Below, one piece after another: positions 46,434 to 54,219 of a DNA stretch of 64,000 bases. The first letter of the stretch is position 1; each line of letters begins with the position of its first letter. The position numbers were made by a program, and so were the translations under genes. Under the pieces are notes generated by a model. The model made no database searches. It had not been told where the DNA came from and worked only from the letters and a program-made list of their open reading frames with translations. This stretch comes from Berkiella sp964606325 (GTDB lineage Bacteria; Pseudomonadota; Gammaproteobacteria; Berkiellales; Berkiellaceae), in contig CAZSGE010000001.1 in the NCBI GenBank assembly GCA_964606325.1, positions 1-64,000 on the forward strand, read 5' to 3'.

Positions 46434-47461
46434 AGCACCTTCCAGGTGAGGGTTTCATCGGCGTAAAATGGAACAAGCGTTTCATTATCATAGTTAATAA
46501 CCTTAGGGACTACCCAATTTTCTTTTATCAGGGTGAGTTTGGTTTTGTTCAGAGGTAAATTGTAAAATTGCGCACCAAAGATACTGGAAAACCCTTCTAA
46601 TTTATCTAAGGCGTTTGCCTGCTCAAAGGCCGTTGCATAAAGCTCGATAGCGGCATGATGACTAAATATGCCTGCACATCCACAATTGGATTCTTTTTTA
46701 GCTTTGGTATGTGGTGCGCTGTCTGTGCCGAGAAAAAATTTCGAATTACCGCTCGTTGCAGCACTAATCAATGCTTGTTGATGTGTTTGGCGCTTTAATA
46801 CCGGTAAGCAATAATGATGTGGCCTCAATCCGCCTGCAAAAATCGCATTGCGGTTAAGTAATAAATGTTGTGGTGTGATGGTCGCTGCCACATTTTGATT
46901 TGATGCTTTGACAAACTCAACTGCTTCACTTGTGGTGATATGCTCTAACACGATTTTTAAAGCAGGAAAACGCTTTACAAGATCGTGACAATAACGCTCA
47001 ATAAAAAGCGCTTCTCTATCGAAGATATCACTGTCTTTATCCGTCACTTCACCATGTATCAGTAATGGGATTTCGTATTTTGCCATCGCTTCAAAAGCAG
47101 GATATAGCGCTCTCAAAGAGGTGACGCCTTGTGCAGCATTAGTAGTGACACCAGCAGGATAAAGTTTACAGCCATAAACGACACCGCTATCGATTGCTTC
47201 TTTGATCATCAATGGCGTTGTTGCATCGGTGAGATATAAAGTCATTAGCGGTTGGAAGTCATTTTCTTTAGGGATATGTTTTTTTATCCGCTCAAAGTAG
47301 CTGATGGCATCAGTAGCACTACGTACAGCGGGTTGTAAATTCGGCATGGCGATGGCGCGTTTAAATTGTTTGGCAACAAACGGTACGGTGGTCGCAAGTG
47401 CCTGCCCATCTCTTAAATGACAATGCCAGTCATCTGGATAAATAATCTCTATTTTATGCAT
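46430..47461 (-). CDS. pyrC: Dihydroorotase, class II
   Basis: The 343-residue protein has zinc-binding DWHCHLRDG near residue 11, the carboxylated lysine in GCKLYPAGVTTN, histidines in LLIHGEVTD and LEHITT, and the C-terminal FLGTDSAPH with the catalytic Asp. It closes carbamoyl-aspartate to dihydroorotate in pyrimidine synthesis. Length and motifs match the E. coli-type short dihydroorotase. It is divergent from motY, with 64 bases between start codons. Confidence 0.95.
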   Translation of the reverse strand: MHKIEIIYPDDWHCHLRDGQALATTVPFVAKQFKRAIAMPNLQPAVRSATDAISYFERIKKHIPKENDFQPLMTLYLTDATTPLMIKEAIDSGVVYGCKLYPAGVTTNAAQGVTSLRALYPAFEAMAKYEIPLLIHGEVTDKDSDIFDREALFIERYCHDLVKRFPALKIVLEHITTSEAVEFVKASNQNVAATITPQHLLLNRNAIFAGGLRPHHYCLPVLKRQTHQQALISAATSGNSKFFLGTDSAPHTKAKKESNCGCAGIFSHHAAIELYATAFEQANALDKLEGFSSIFGAQFYNLPLNKTKLTLIKENWVVPKVINYDNETLVPFYADETLTWKVL

Positions 47462-47525
47462 AGCGTCAAGTTCTATGGCCTTGGTGTCGATGAATTAAAA
47501 GTGACCCCTCGCAAGGATAAGAGGA

Positions 47526-48407
47526 ATGCACTTTCCATGGTGTCGTATTGTAGCGTTTTCTATTGCGCTAAGCCTAGCGCAATATGCTTTTGCGCATGAA
47601 TATAAGGCGCAAATCGATAATTCACAGTGGAAAACCAATGCTTCTAAACTCGAATGCTCATTGACTCATACTATTCCGGGCTATGGCAAAGCCACATTTA
47701 GTCAATCTTCACATCAGCACCAACGTTTAGTCGTGCACACTATATTAGATAGACTCAAACCCGGATCTGCCAAAGTGGTCTCTTATCCACCACATTGGAA
47801 ATATGACGATCGCGCCAGAAGAATAGCGCATATCAACGTAAAAACAGGCACTACACCTATTTCCATGGGTGACTTGCCGGTATATCAATTACTTGAGAGT
47901 TTAGAAATAGGGCAATCTGCCGCATTTATCATCACGCCAGCCAACACCGCGAACCCTCATCAAGATCATATAAAAGATCACGTTGTGCTAATACCGGCTG
48001 GATTTTTAAAACCATACAAAGAATATTTGAGCTGTATCTCACAAATGGTGCCGCATACCTTCAGTGAATTAAAAGAAATTGTTCTGCAATTTGAAAGTGG
48101 AAGCCCGATATTAAGCAAAGCCAATGAAAGTAAATTAAAAGAACTTGCAACCTTTATTCGTGCGGATGGCAAAATACGTAAAATTGCAATTGAAGGCCAT
48201 TCCGATAGAAAGGGTAGCTTTCAAGCAAATAAGTACTTGGCTAATCAACGTATGTGGGCAGTCAAAGATTTCTTAGTGCAATTTCATGGCATGAATGCAG
48301 AGCATTTTACCTTAAAAGATTACGCGGACACGATGCCCATCGCTTCTAATAAAACGGCTGCGGGTAGGGCGAAGAATCGAAGAGTTGTGATTAAATTGTA
48401 TCGGTGA
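47526..48407 (+). CDS. motY: MotY-like OmpA-domain protein (flagellar T-ring type)
   Basis: A 293-residue exported protein: signal peptide about 1-23 (ending YAFA), an N-terminal domain with LECSLTHTIPGYGKATF and SMGDLPVYQLLESL typical of MotY, and an OmpA-type peptidoglycan-binding domain from about 175 (IAIEGHSDRKGSF, NQRMWAVKDFL, RAKNRRVVIKL). MotY anchors the stator of sodium-driven flagella to the cell wall. Position next to pyrC and rnt matches Pseudomonas. No other flagellar gene is in the window, so motility is not established and a general cell-wall role is possible. Confidence 0.82.
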   Translation: MHFPWCRIVAFSIALSLAQYAFAHEYKAQIDNSQWKTNASKLECSLTHTIPGYGKATFSQSSHQHQRLVVHTILDRLKPGSAKVVSYPPHWKYDDRARRIAHINVKTGTTPISMGDLPVYQLLESLEIGQSAAFIITPANTANPHQDHIKDHVVLIPAGFLKPYKEYLSCISQMVPHTFSELKEIVLQFESGSPILSKANESKLKELATFIRADGKIRKIAIEGHSDRKGSFQANKYLANQRMWAVKDFLVQFHGMNAEHFTLKDYADTMPIASNKTAAGRAKNRRVVIKLYR

Positions 48408-48434
48408 TTGGTATTGCAGATAACAATTTCCGAT

Positions 48435-48512
48435 GTAGGGGCAGACCTTGTGTCTGCCCGTTGTTGGTGTGGCTGGGACATAAAAGAGGGCAAACATGAA
48501 GTTTGCCCCTAC
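48435..48512. repeat. Inverted pair of GTAGGGGC repeats with variable hairpins
   Basis: GTAGGGGC-AGAC-CTTGT-GTCT-GCCC (48435-48459) faces GGGC-AAAC-ATGAA-GTTT-GCCCCTAC (48488-48512). The two share outer GTAGGGGC/GCCCCTAC but differ in the stem segment, with pairing preserved. A third copy lies at 53883. The pair lies between the convergent motY and DUF1841 genes and can fold as one long stem. Confidence 0.75.
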
Positions 48513-48558
48513 AGCATACCAATCGATATCGAGTGGATATTGTTGAAAAAAATTGCTG

Positions 48559-48987
48559 CTATACCAACTTCCTGATCCCTTCCAAATATTCTTGCTCCGT
48601 GCTCTCACTATCTTTCATAAAACTCTCAACCAAAATATGCGATAAGCATTCAATCATTTTATGCTCAACCAATGTTTGATCTTGATATTTATTTAATAGT
48701 TTTCCAAATAGCGAGCGGATCCCTGCTGGCCTATCGCTACTCACTTGTTCTGCTACGGTGACATGTAAGGCTAAATGGAAAAAGGGATTATGATCAAGGG
48801 CAAATTTTTCGGTTTGCATTTGCTCAAAATTTTCTTGCGTAAAAATGGGGTGATATTCTGGATGACGCTTAATAATATCTGCAATCATGGCTTCCATGGG
48901 AGATAAAGGTAAGCCTTGCAGATCTTTTTGCCATGCATCGAAATACACTTTTCTTAATGTAGCGGGATCACTATCGCTATCTATCAT
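48559..48987 (-). CDS. DUF1841-family protein
   Basis: The 142-residue protein beginning MIDSDSDPATLRKVYFDAW has the features of DUF1841: PLSPMEAMIADIIKRHPEY and HNPFFHLALHVTVAEQVSSD followed by PAGIRSL. It is a small cytoplasmic helical protein conserved in beta- and gammaproteobacteria; function not known. The start at 48987 is chosen because it overlaps the nth stop by 11 bases; an ORF extending to 49035 would reach farther into nth. Confidence 0.8.
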   Translation of the reverse strand: MIDSDSDPATLRKVYFDAWQKDLQGLPLSPMEAMIADIIKRHPEYHPIFTQENFEQMQTEKFALDHNPFFHLALHVTVAEQVSSDRPAGIRSLFGKLLNKYQDQTLVEHKMIECLSHILVESFMKDSESTEQEYLEGIRKLV

Positions 48988-49630
48988 TTTGGTTCTCGCT
49001 GAGGTTTTTATCTTTGTATTCACATAAATCCACAATCAGACAGTATTTGCACTTTGGTTTGCGCGCAGTGCAAGTGTAGCGACCATGCAATATTAACCAA
49101 TGGTGTGCATCTTTTTGAAAAGGTAAAGGAATGACTTTGACGAGTTGTTTTTCAACGAGCAAAGGAGTTGTGCCTTTCGCCAATCCAATACGATTGGAAA
49201 CCCTAAAAATATGCGTGTCCACGGCAATGGTAGCTTCCCCAAAGGCCGTATTTAACACAACATTGGCGGTTTTTCGCCCAACCCCTGGTAGGGCTTCAAG
49301 CGCATCTCTGTCGTGTGGTACTTTTGAGTGATGCTGTTCTATCAGGATCTGACAGGTTTTAATAATATTTTTGGCTTTATTATGATAAAGTCCAATCGAT
49401 TTAATATACGTTTTTAAGCCATCTTCACCGAGAGCAAACATCTTTTTAGGCGTATTGGCGACTTTAAATAATGTTTTGGTCGCATTGTTCACACTGATGT
49501 CTGTTGCTTGGGCAGAGAGAATCACTGCAATGAGCAATTCAAATTCTGATTTGTACACAAGCTCAGTGGTAGGTGAGGGGTTTTGTTCCTGAAAACGTTG
49601 AAAAATAGTTTCAATTTTGCTCTTGTTCAT
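48977..49630 (-). CDS. nth: Endonuclease III (DNA glycosylase / AP lyase)
   Basis: A 217-residue enzyme with the helix-hairpin-helix LPGVGRKTANVVLNTAF (catalytic Lys just inside), catalytic Asp in VDTHIFRVSNR, and the four-cysteine 4Fe-4S loop C-x6-C-x2-C-x5-C in TARKPKCKYCLIVDLCEYK. It removes oxidised pyrimidines from DNA. I chose MNKSKIETIF at 49630 with GGAG upstream; a longer ORF to 49708 runs back into rnfB. It overlaps the end of rnfB by 20 bases, an rnf-nth linkage also known in E. coli. Confidence 0.94.
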   Translation of the reverse strand: MNKSKIETIFQRFQEQNPSPTTELVYKSEFELLIAVILSAQATDISVNNATKTLFKVANTPKKMFALGEDGLKTYIKSIGLYHNKAKNIIKTCQILIEQHHSKVPHDRDALEALPGVGRKTANVVLNTAFGEATIAVDTHIFRVSNRIGLAKGTTPLLVEKQLVKVIPLPFQKDAHHWLILHGRYTCTARKPKCKYCLIVDLCEYKDKNLSENQNDR

Positions 49631-50012
49631 CTGCGCTCCAGATGAACTTTTTACGTTCACGGCTTCTAGCAATGGCCTGTTTGATTTCGTCGTGTGCTTT
49701 GCTTGCATAAAGCAGATCCGTTTGCTTCTTTATTTCTTCTAACTTGGATAAACGTGCATTTCTTTTTTGAATTCGATCTTTAGCAATTTTTGCCCGCTCT
49801 TTGCTATCAGCTGGGGCATCAGTTGGTATAATTTCGATACAATTCACTGGGCAGGGTGGTAAACAAAGCCCACAGCCAATGCAAAATTCCGTCAGCACAG
49901 CATGTTTGGTTTGGGTTGCACCCACAATAGCATCAACCGGACAAGCGCTGATGCATTTGGTGCAACCAATACAATCGTCTTCAATAATCTGAACAACAGA
50001 TGCGCCCGACAT
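49611..50012 (-). CDS. rnfB: RnfB/RsxB-like di-cluster ferredoxin (short form)
   Basis: The 133-residue protein has two C-x2-C-x2-C-x3-CP clusters: CIGCTKCISACPVDAI and CIGCGLCLPPCPVNCIEI, both typical of the 4Fe-4S region of RnfB. The N-terminal membrane anchor and the first cluster domain of full-length RnfB are missing; the C-terminal ~65 residues are charged and coiled-coil-like. Without rnfACDGE it is more likely a soluble electron carrier than part of an ion pump. It overlaps the metG stop by one base (TAATG) and nth downstream, so all are one operon. Confidence 0.82.
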   Translation of the reverse strand: MSGASVVQIIEDDCIGCTKCISACPVDAIVGATQTKHAVLTEFCIGCGLCLPPCPVNCIEIIPTDAPADSKERAKIAKDRIQKRNARLSKLEEIKKQTDLLYASKAHDEIKQAIARSRERKKFIWSADEQEQN

Positions 50013-52060
50013 TACTTAACTCGCATGCCCTCTGTGGCGCCAGCATGTGGCTCCAATATCCACAAATCTTTACCACCTGGCCCTGCCGCCAATACCATGC
50101 CTTCTGATAAGCCAAAGCGCATTTGCCTGGGCGCTAAGTTTGCAACCATCACCGTATATTTGCCAATTAAGGTCTCAGGCGCATAAGCGGATTTAATGCC
50201 GGCAAATACCTGACGATTTTCTGTGCCCAAACTTAAGGTTAGTTTTAGCAATTTTTCAGCACCTTCGACATGCTCTGCGTTAACGATTTTAGCTATCCGC
50301 AGATCCACTTTCGCAAAATCATCAATGCTAATGGTTGGCGCAATATCTAAACTGCTTGCAGGTTTTTGTTCAGGTTCTGTTGCCGTTGTTGTAGGCGAGG
50401 TATCTGTCATTTCTTTTCCTTTTTCAAGCATGGCTTGAACTTGTTTGGGATCAATGCGCTGCATTAACGGTTGGTATACGTTAATTTTGTGCGCTAATAA
50501 GGGTTTATGAATATCTTGCCATTGTAAGGGCTCAATATTCAAAAAGGATTCAATTTTTTTGGTGACTTCTGGCAAGACCACTTTGAGATAAATCGTCAAA
50601 ATTCTGAAAAGTTCGATAGCCTGCGTACAAACCGCTTGCACTTTATCTTTGTTCTCAGGGTTTTTCACGAGCTCCCATGGTTTGTTTTCATCTACAAATT
50701 GGTTAGCTAAGTCTGCCAGAGCCATAATATCTCGAATCGCACGATGATATTGTCTGGATTCAAAAGCTTGCAAGATTTGAGTGCCAGCCTCAACAAAGCG
50801 CGCCGTCAATTCTGGCTTATACAAGCTACTTGATAGCATCCCATCATAATTTTTGCTTAAAAATCCAGCACAACGGCTGGCGATATTGACGTATTTTCCA
50901 ATTAAATCAGCATTCACGCGAGTGACAAAATCGTCTAAATTGAGATCCAGATCATCGACGCCATCGTTTAACTTGGCAGCAAAATAGTAACGCAGATATT
51001 CAGGGCCGATATGATCTAAATAATTTCTTGCGGTGATAAAGGTGCCGCGTGATTTAGACATTTTTTGGCCATTGATGGTTAAAAAGCCATGCGCAAAAAT
51101 TTTCGTTGGGGTGCGAAAATCTGCTCCCTCTAACATGGCTGGCCAAAAGAGCGCGTGAAAATACACAATGTCTTTACCGATAAAATGATAAAGATCATAG
51201 GGTGAATCTTTTTTCCAGAAATCCTCAAACTTGATATCAGGGTTTTTTTCGCAATAATTTTTAAAGCTGGCAATATAGCCGATAGGAGCATCCATCCAGA
51301 CATAGAAAAATTTGTTTTCTGTGTTAGGAATAGCGAAGCCAAAGTAGGGGCCATCACGTGAGATATCCCATTGACGCAGTCCAGATTCAAACCATTCATT
51401 TAATTTGTTGGTCATTTGATCTTGTAAATGACCTGCCCGAGTCCATTGCTGCAAAAACTCAGCATAGTTTTCAAGTTTGAAAAAATAATGCTCTGATTCT
51501 TTTTCAATTGGTTTAACGCCTGATACCACTGAAAGTGGGTTTTTAAGATCAAGCGGTGTATAGGTTGCACCACAGGCCTCACAGCTGTCGCCGTATTGAT
51601 CTTTGGCGCTACATTTAGGACACTCGCCTTTAACATATCTATCCGGTAAGAACATATTTTTAACCGGATCATAGGCTTGTTTAATGGTTTTAACCGCAAT
51701 GTCACCGCGTTTGTGTAAACGATCGTAGATGAGCTCAGTTAAGGCTTTGTTCTCAGGTGAATGTGTGGTGTGAAAACTATCAAAGTTAACTAAAAAGTCA
51801 CCAAAGTCCCGCATATGTTCTTCGCGAAATTGGGAAACAAGTGCTTCGCTGGAGATACCGCGTTTTTCTGCTTGCAGCATAATCGGCGTGCCATGGGCGT
51901 CCGAGCCGCTGACATGAATACACTGTTTGCCTTGTAATTTTTGTAAACGAACCCAAATATCACTTTGGATGGCTTCGACGATATGGCCCAAATGTAAATG
52001 ACCATTGGCATAGTATAAAGCACTAGTGACGAGCATATGGCGCGAATTCAACGTTGTCAT
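50012..52060 (-). CDS. metG: Methionyl-tRNA synthetase
   Basis: A 682-residue class I synthetase. Visible elements: HLGH (HIGH motif) in YANGHLHLGHIVEA, zinc-binding CPKCSAKDQYGDSCEACG, KMSKSRGT for ATP binding, an anticodon-binding helical domain and a C-terminal tRNA-binding OB domain (VDLRIAKIVNAEHVEGAEKL) after a proline/threonine-rich linker at about 550-570. It charges tRNA-Met. It is divergent from mrp, as in E. coli, and leads an operon with rnfB, nth and the DUF1841 gene. TATACT on the minus strand near 52085-52090 is a possible -10. Confidence 0.97.
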   Translation of the reverse strand: MTTLNSRHMLVTSALYYANGHLHLGHIVEAIQSDIWVRLQKLQGKQCIHVSGSDAHGTPIMLQAEKRGISSEALVSQFREEHMRDFGDFLVNFDSFHTTHSPENKALTELIYDRLHKRGDIAVKTIKQAYDPVKNMFLPDRYVKGECPKCSAKDQYGDSCEACGATYTPLDLKNPLSVVSGVKPIEKESEHYFFKLENYAEFLQQWTRAGHLQDQMTNKLNEWFESGLRQWDISRDGPYFGFAIPNTENKFFYVWMDAPIGYIASFKNYCEKNPDIKFEDFWKKDSPYDLYHFIGKDIVYFHALFWPAMLEGADFRTPTKIFAHGFLTINGQKMSKSRGTFITARNYLDHIGPEYLRYYFAAKLNDGVDDLDLNLDDFVTRVNADLIGKYVNIASRCAGFLSKNYDGMLSSSLYKPELTARFVEAGTQILQAFESRQYHRAIRDIMALADLANQFVDENKPWELVKNPENKDKVQAVCTQAIELFRILTIYLKVVLPEVTKKIESFLNIEPLQWQDIHKPLLAHKINVYQPLMQRIDPKQVQAMLEKGKEMTDTSPTTTATEPEQKPASSLDIAPTISIDDFAKVDLRIAKIVNAEHVEGAEKLLKLTLSLGTENRQVFAGIKSAYAPETLIGKYTVMVANLAPRQMRFGLSEGMVLAAGPGGKDLWILEPHAGATEGMRVK

Positions 52061-52131
52061 GTTTCCCTCTCATTTTAGGGAAATGAGTATAACTTTTTAC
52101 TGAGTTAAGTTCCATTTTCTCCTAGGTTTCA

Positions 52132-52140
52132 TGTTAAAAT
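52132..52140 (+). promoter_or_regulatory. Extended -10 promoter element of mrp
   Basis: TGTTAAAAT is an extended -10 (TG, one base, TAAAAT) about 39 bases before the chosen mrp ATG at 52179. No good -35 is visible, which is usual for extended -10 promoters. An ATG at 52131 overlaps this element and so is unlikely to be the translation start. Confidence 0.4.
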
Positions 52141-52178
52141 GCCACCAGTTTATATACCCAAAGCTAAGAGTAGGACGA

Positions 52179-53264
52179 ATGGTACCCCCAACTCCTTCAC
52201 AAATTACCGCTCTATTGGCAAGGATTACGGATCCCTATCTCGGAAAAGACCTTGTCAGCGCTAAGCTTATCCACGAAATTGCGGTCCATGATAAGGCTAT
52301 TGAGATTCGCTTGTTGTTTCCCTATCCCATTACTCGGAAAATTCCTGAATTAAAACAACGGATTAGCAAAGCGCTGCAAGTGGAGTGGCCAGAATATCAA
52401 ATTAACATACACCTTGATTGGAAGGTGAGACGTCACAAAGTTCAAAAAGACATCAAAAGTAAGTCAGTAATCAAAAATATTATTGCGGTAGGTTCAGGAA
52501 AAGGTGGCGTTGGGAAATCAACGGTTGCTGTGAACTTGGCCTTGGCCCTGCGTGGGATGGGTGCCAGCGTGGCGCTCTTGGATGCCGATATCTACGGACC
52601 AAGTCAACCTTTGATGTTGGGCAAACAAAATGAGCACGCCGTTGCACACGAAAAGAAGTTTGTCCCGATTCAGAGTCATGGTATTGAATCTATCTCTATT
52701 GGCTATTTAGTCGGCGATCAAAGCCCAATGATTTGGCGTGGGCCGATGGTCAGCAGTGCTTTACAGCAGTTGCTCAATGACACCGCATGGAGCCCAGTTG
52801 ATTATTTAATTATCGATTTACCTCCGGGAACGGGGGATATTCAATTAACCATGGCACAAAAAATTCCAATCAGTGGCGCTGTAGTTGTGACAACGCCGCA
52901 GGACATTTCATTGTTAGATGCTAACAAAGCTTGCAAAATGTTTGAGAAGGTTGAAGTGCCTGTTTTAGGGATTGTCGAAAATATGAGTTGGCACCAATGC
53001 CAAAAGTGCGGGCATAAAGAGCATATTTTTGGTGAAGACGGTGGTGTGATTATGGCGGCAAAATTTAATTTGCCCCTATTAGCGCAATTGCCATTGCACG
53101 CACAGGTGCGTGAATTGTGCGACAGTGGTACGCCCATTGTGGTGGCAGATCCCATGAGTGATTTGGCTGCGCCTTATTGGGAAATGGCACATCGGGTCGC
53201 TGCGCAATTGGGGCTAAGAGAAGTGGATTATGCGACCCCAATTCCTGTTGTAGTACAAGCTTAA
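52179..53264 (+). CDS. mrp: Mrp/ApbC (NBP35-type) iron-sulfur carrier ATPase
   Basis: A 361-residue P-loop ATPase with an N-terminal MIP18-like domain (ITDPYLGKDLVSAKLI) and the deviant Walker A GSGKGGVGKSTVAVNL, then LDADIYGPSQPLMLG and IDLPPGTGDIQLTM. The CxxC needed for carrying an iron-sulfur cluster is in WHQCQKCGHKE. It delivers clusters to apoproteins. AGGA lies close before the ATG at 52179. It precedes dcd by 20 bases, a pairing common in gammaproteobacteria. Confidence 0.93.
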   Translation: MVPPTPSQITALLARITDPYLGKDLVSAKLIHEIAVHDKAIEIRLLFPYPITRKIPELKQRISKALQVEWPEYQINIHLDWKVRRHKVQKDIKSKSVIKNIIAVGSGKGGVGKSTVAVNLALALRGMGASVALLDADIYGPSQPLMLGKQNEHAVAHEKKFVPIQSHGIESISIGYLVGDQSPMIWRGPMVSSALQQLLNDTAWSPVDYLIIDLPPGTGDIQLTMAQKIPISGAVVVTTPQDISLLDANKACKMFEKVEVPVLGIVENMSWHQCQKCGHKEHIFGEDGGVIMAAKFNLPLLAQLPLHAQVRELCDSGTPIVVADPMSDLAAPYWEMAHRVAAQLGLREVDYATPIPVVVQA

Positions 53265-53284
53265 ATAAAGGAAAAATAAAAATC

Positions 53285-53851
53285 ATGTCAATTAAATCTG
53301 ATAAATGGATTAAAAGAATGGCAAAAGAGGCCGGTTTAATTGAGCCTTTTGCCAGCACACAAATTCGCAGTGTTAATGGCGAAAAAATCGTTTCCTATGG
53401 CACATCAAGCTATGGCTATGATGTGCGTTGCGCGAACGAGTTTAAAATTTTCACTAATATTCACTCAAGCGTGGTTGATCCGAAAAATTTTGATGAAAAC
53501 AGTTTTGTGAATAAAGTGGGCGATACCTGCATTATTCCTCCCAATTCTTTCGTGTTAGCAAGAACGGTTGAATATTTTCGTATTCCACGCAACATTTTGA
53601 CCATTTGCTTAGGTAAATCAACTTATGCACGTTGTGGCATTATTGTGAACGTGACCCCGCTTGAGCCAGAATGGGAAGGGCACGTGACACTAGAATTTTC
53701 TAACACCTCACCGTTGCCAGCCAATATATACGCCAACGAAGGTGTAGCACTACTGCTCTTTTTAGAGTCTGATGAAGTATGTGAAGTATCTTATAAAGAT
53801 AGAGGCGGGAAGTATCAGGGGCAAAAAGGCGTTACGCTTCCTATTACCTAA
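53285..53851 (+). CDS. dcd: dCTP deaminase
   Basis: The 188-residue protein shows the family motifs: SYGYDVRCANEFKIF, CLGKSTYARCGIIVNVTPLEPEWEGHV (uracil-nucleotide fold; the Glu in PEWEGH region is catalytic) and KYQGQKGVTLP at the end. It deaminates dCTP to dUTP for dTMP synthesis. A longer ORF from 53177 overlaps mrp in another frame; the ATG at 53285 fits the family start MSIKSDKWI and has AAAGGA upstream. Confidence 0.95.
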   Translation: MSIKSDKWIKRMAKEAGLIEPFASTQIRSVNGEKIVSYGTSSYGYDVRCANEFKIFTNIHSSVVDPKNFDENSFVNKVGDTCIIPPNSFVLARTVEYFRIPRNILTICLGKSTYARCGIIVNVTPLEPEWEGHVTLEFSNTSPLPANIYANEGVALLLFLESDEVCEVSYKDRGGKYQGQKGVTLPIT

Positions 53852-53882
53852 ATTTTGCGCAGAACCTTTAATTGGTATCTGG

Positions 53883-53907
53883 GTAGGGGCGGACCTTGTG
53901 TCCGCCC
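53883..53907. repeat. GTAGGGGC repeat, third copy
   Basis: GTAGGGGC-GGAC-CTTGT-GTCC-GCCC. Compared with the copy at 48435, the stem has changed from AGAC/GTCT to GGAC/GTCC and still pairs. It lies between dcd and the convergent small leader-peptide gene. Confidence 0.75.
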
Positions 53908-53923
53908 AGAAATGTGCATTCAA

Positions 53924-54190
53924 TTAACAATGCGACATCATGGCGTCACTATTCCATTCGCCCGCCATTTCTACCAATTCAAAACTACCTATAATCAAGC
54001 CACTCGCAATTGCCGTAGGTACACTGCAAATTGCAAACAGTTTTAAACCTTCAATAAGCGATAAGGTGGTAAAAATTTCAATAGTGCCAAAAGCTAAACC
54101 TGATGAGACGCCACTTAATAATATGACTTGCCATTCTTCATAGCTGGCGCCACTGATATGGTGACATTCAGTGGTTGATAATTCACGCAT
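53924..54190 (-). CDS. Small hydrophobic protein with bacteriocin-like leader (GA-type)
   Basis: The 88-residue product begins MRELSTTECHHISGA, sharing Met, Leu-Ser, Thr-Glu-Cys, Ile and Gly with the leader of the protein at 45354-45650. The 73 residues after the presumed cleavage site hold two hydrophobic stretches rich in small residues (ILLSGVSSGLAFGTIEIF; CSVPTAIASGLIIGSFELV) and end in Cys. AAGGA lies about 7 bases before the ATG. It starts 29 bases after the DUF3108 gene on the same strand, so it may be transcribed with purM-purN. An unmodified bacteriocin-like peptide is the best guess; a membrane regulator is the alternative. Confidence 0.62.
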   Translation of the reverse strand: MRELSTTECHHISGASYEEWQVILLSGVSSGLAFGTIEIFTTLSLIEGLKLFAICSVPTAIASGLIIGSFELVEMAGEWNSDAMMSHC

Positions 54191-54219
54191 AGATAATCCT
54201 TGGATTAATTAATTTAAAC

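Noticed and set aside
52131..52178. Upstream ATG for mrp
   Set aside because: It overlaps an extended -10 element, and the added residues are not typical of the family.
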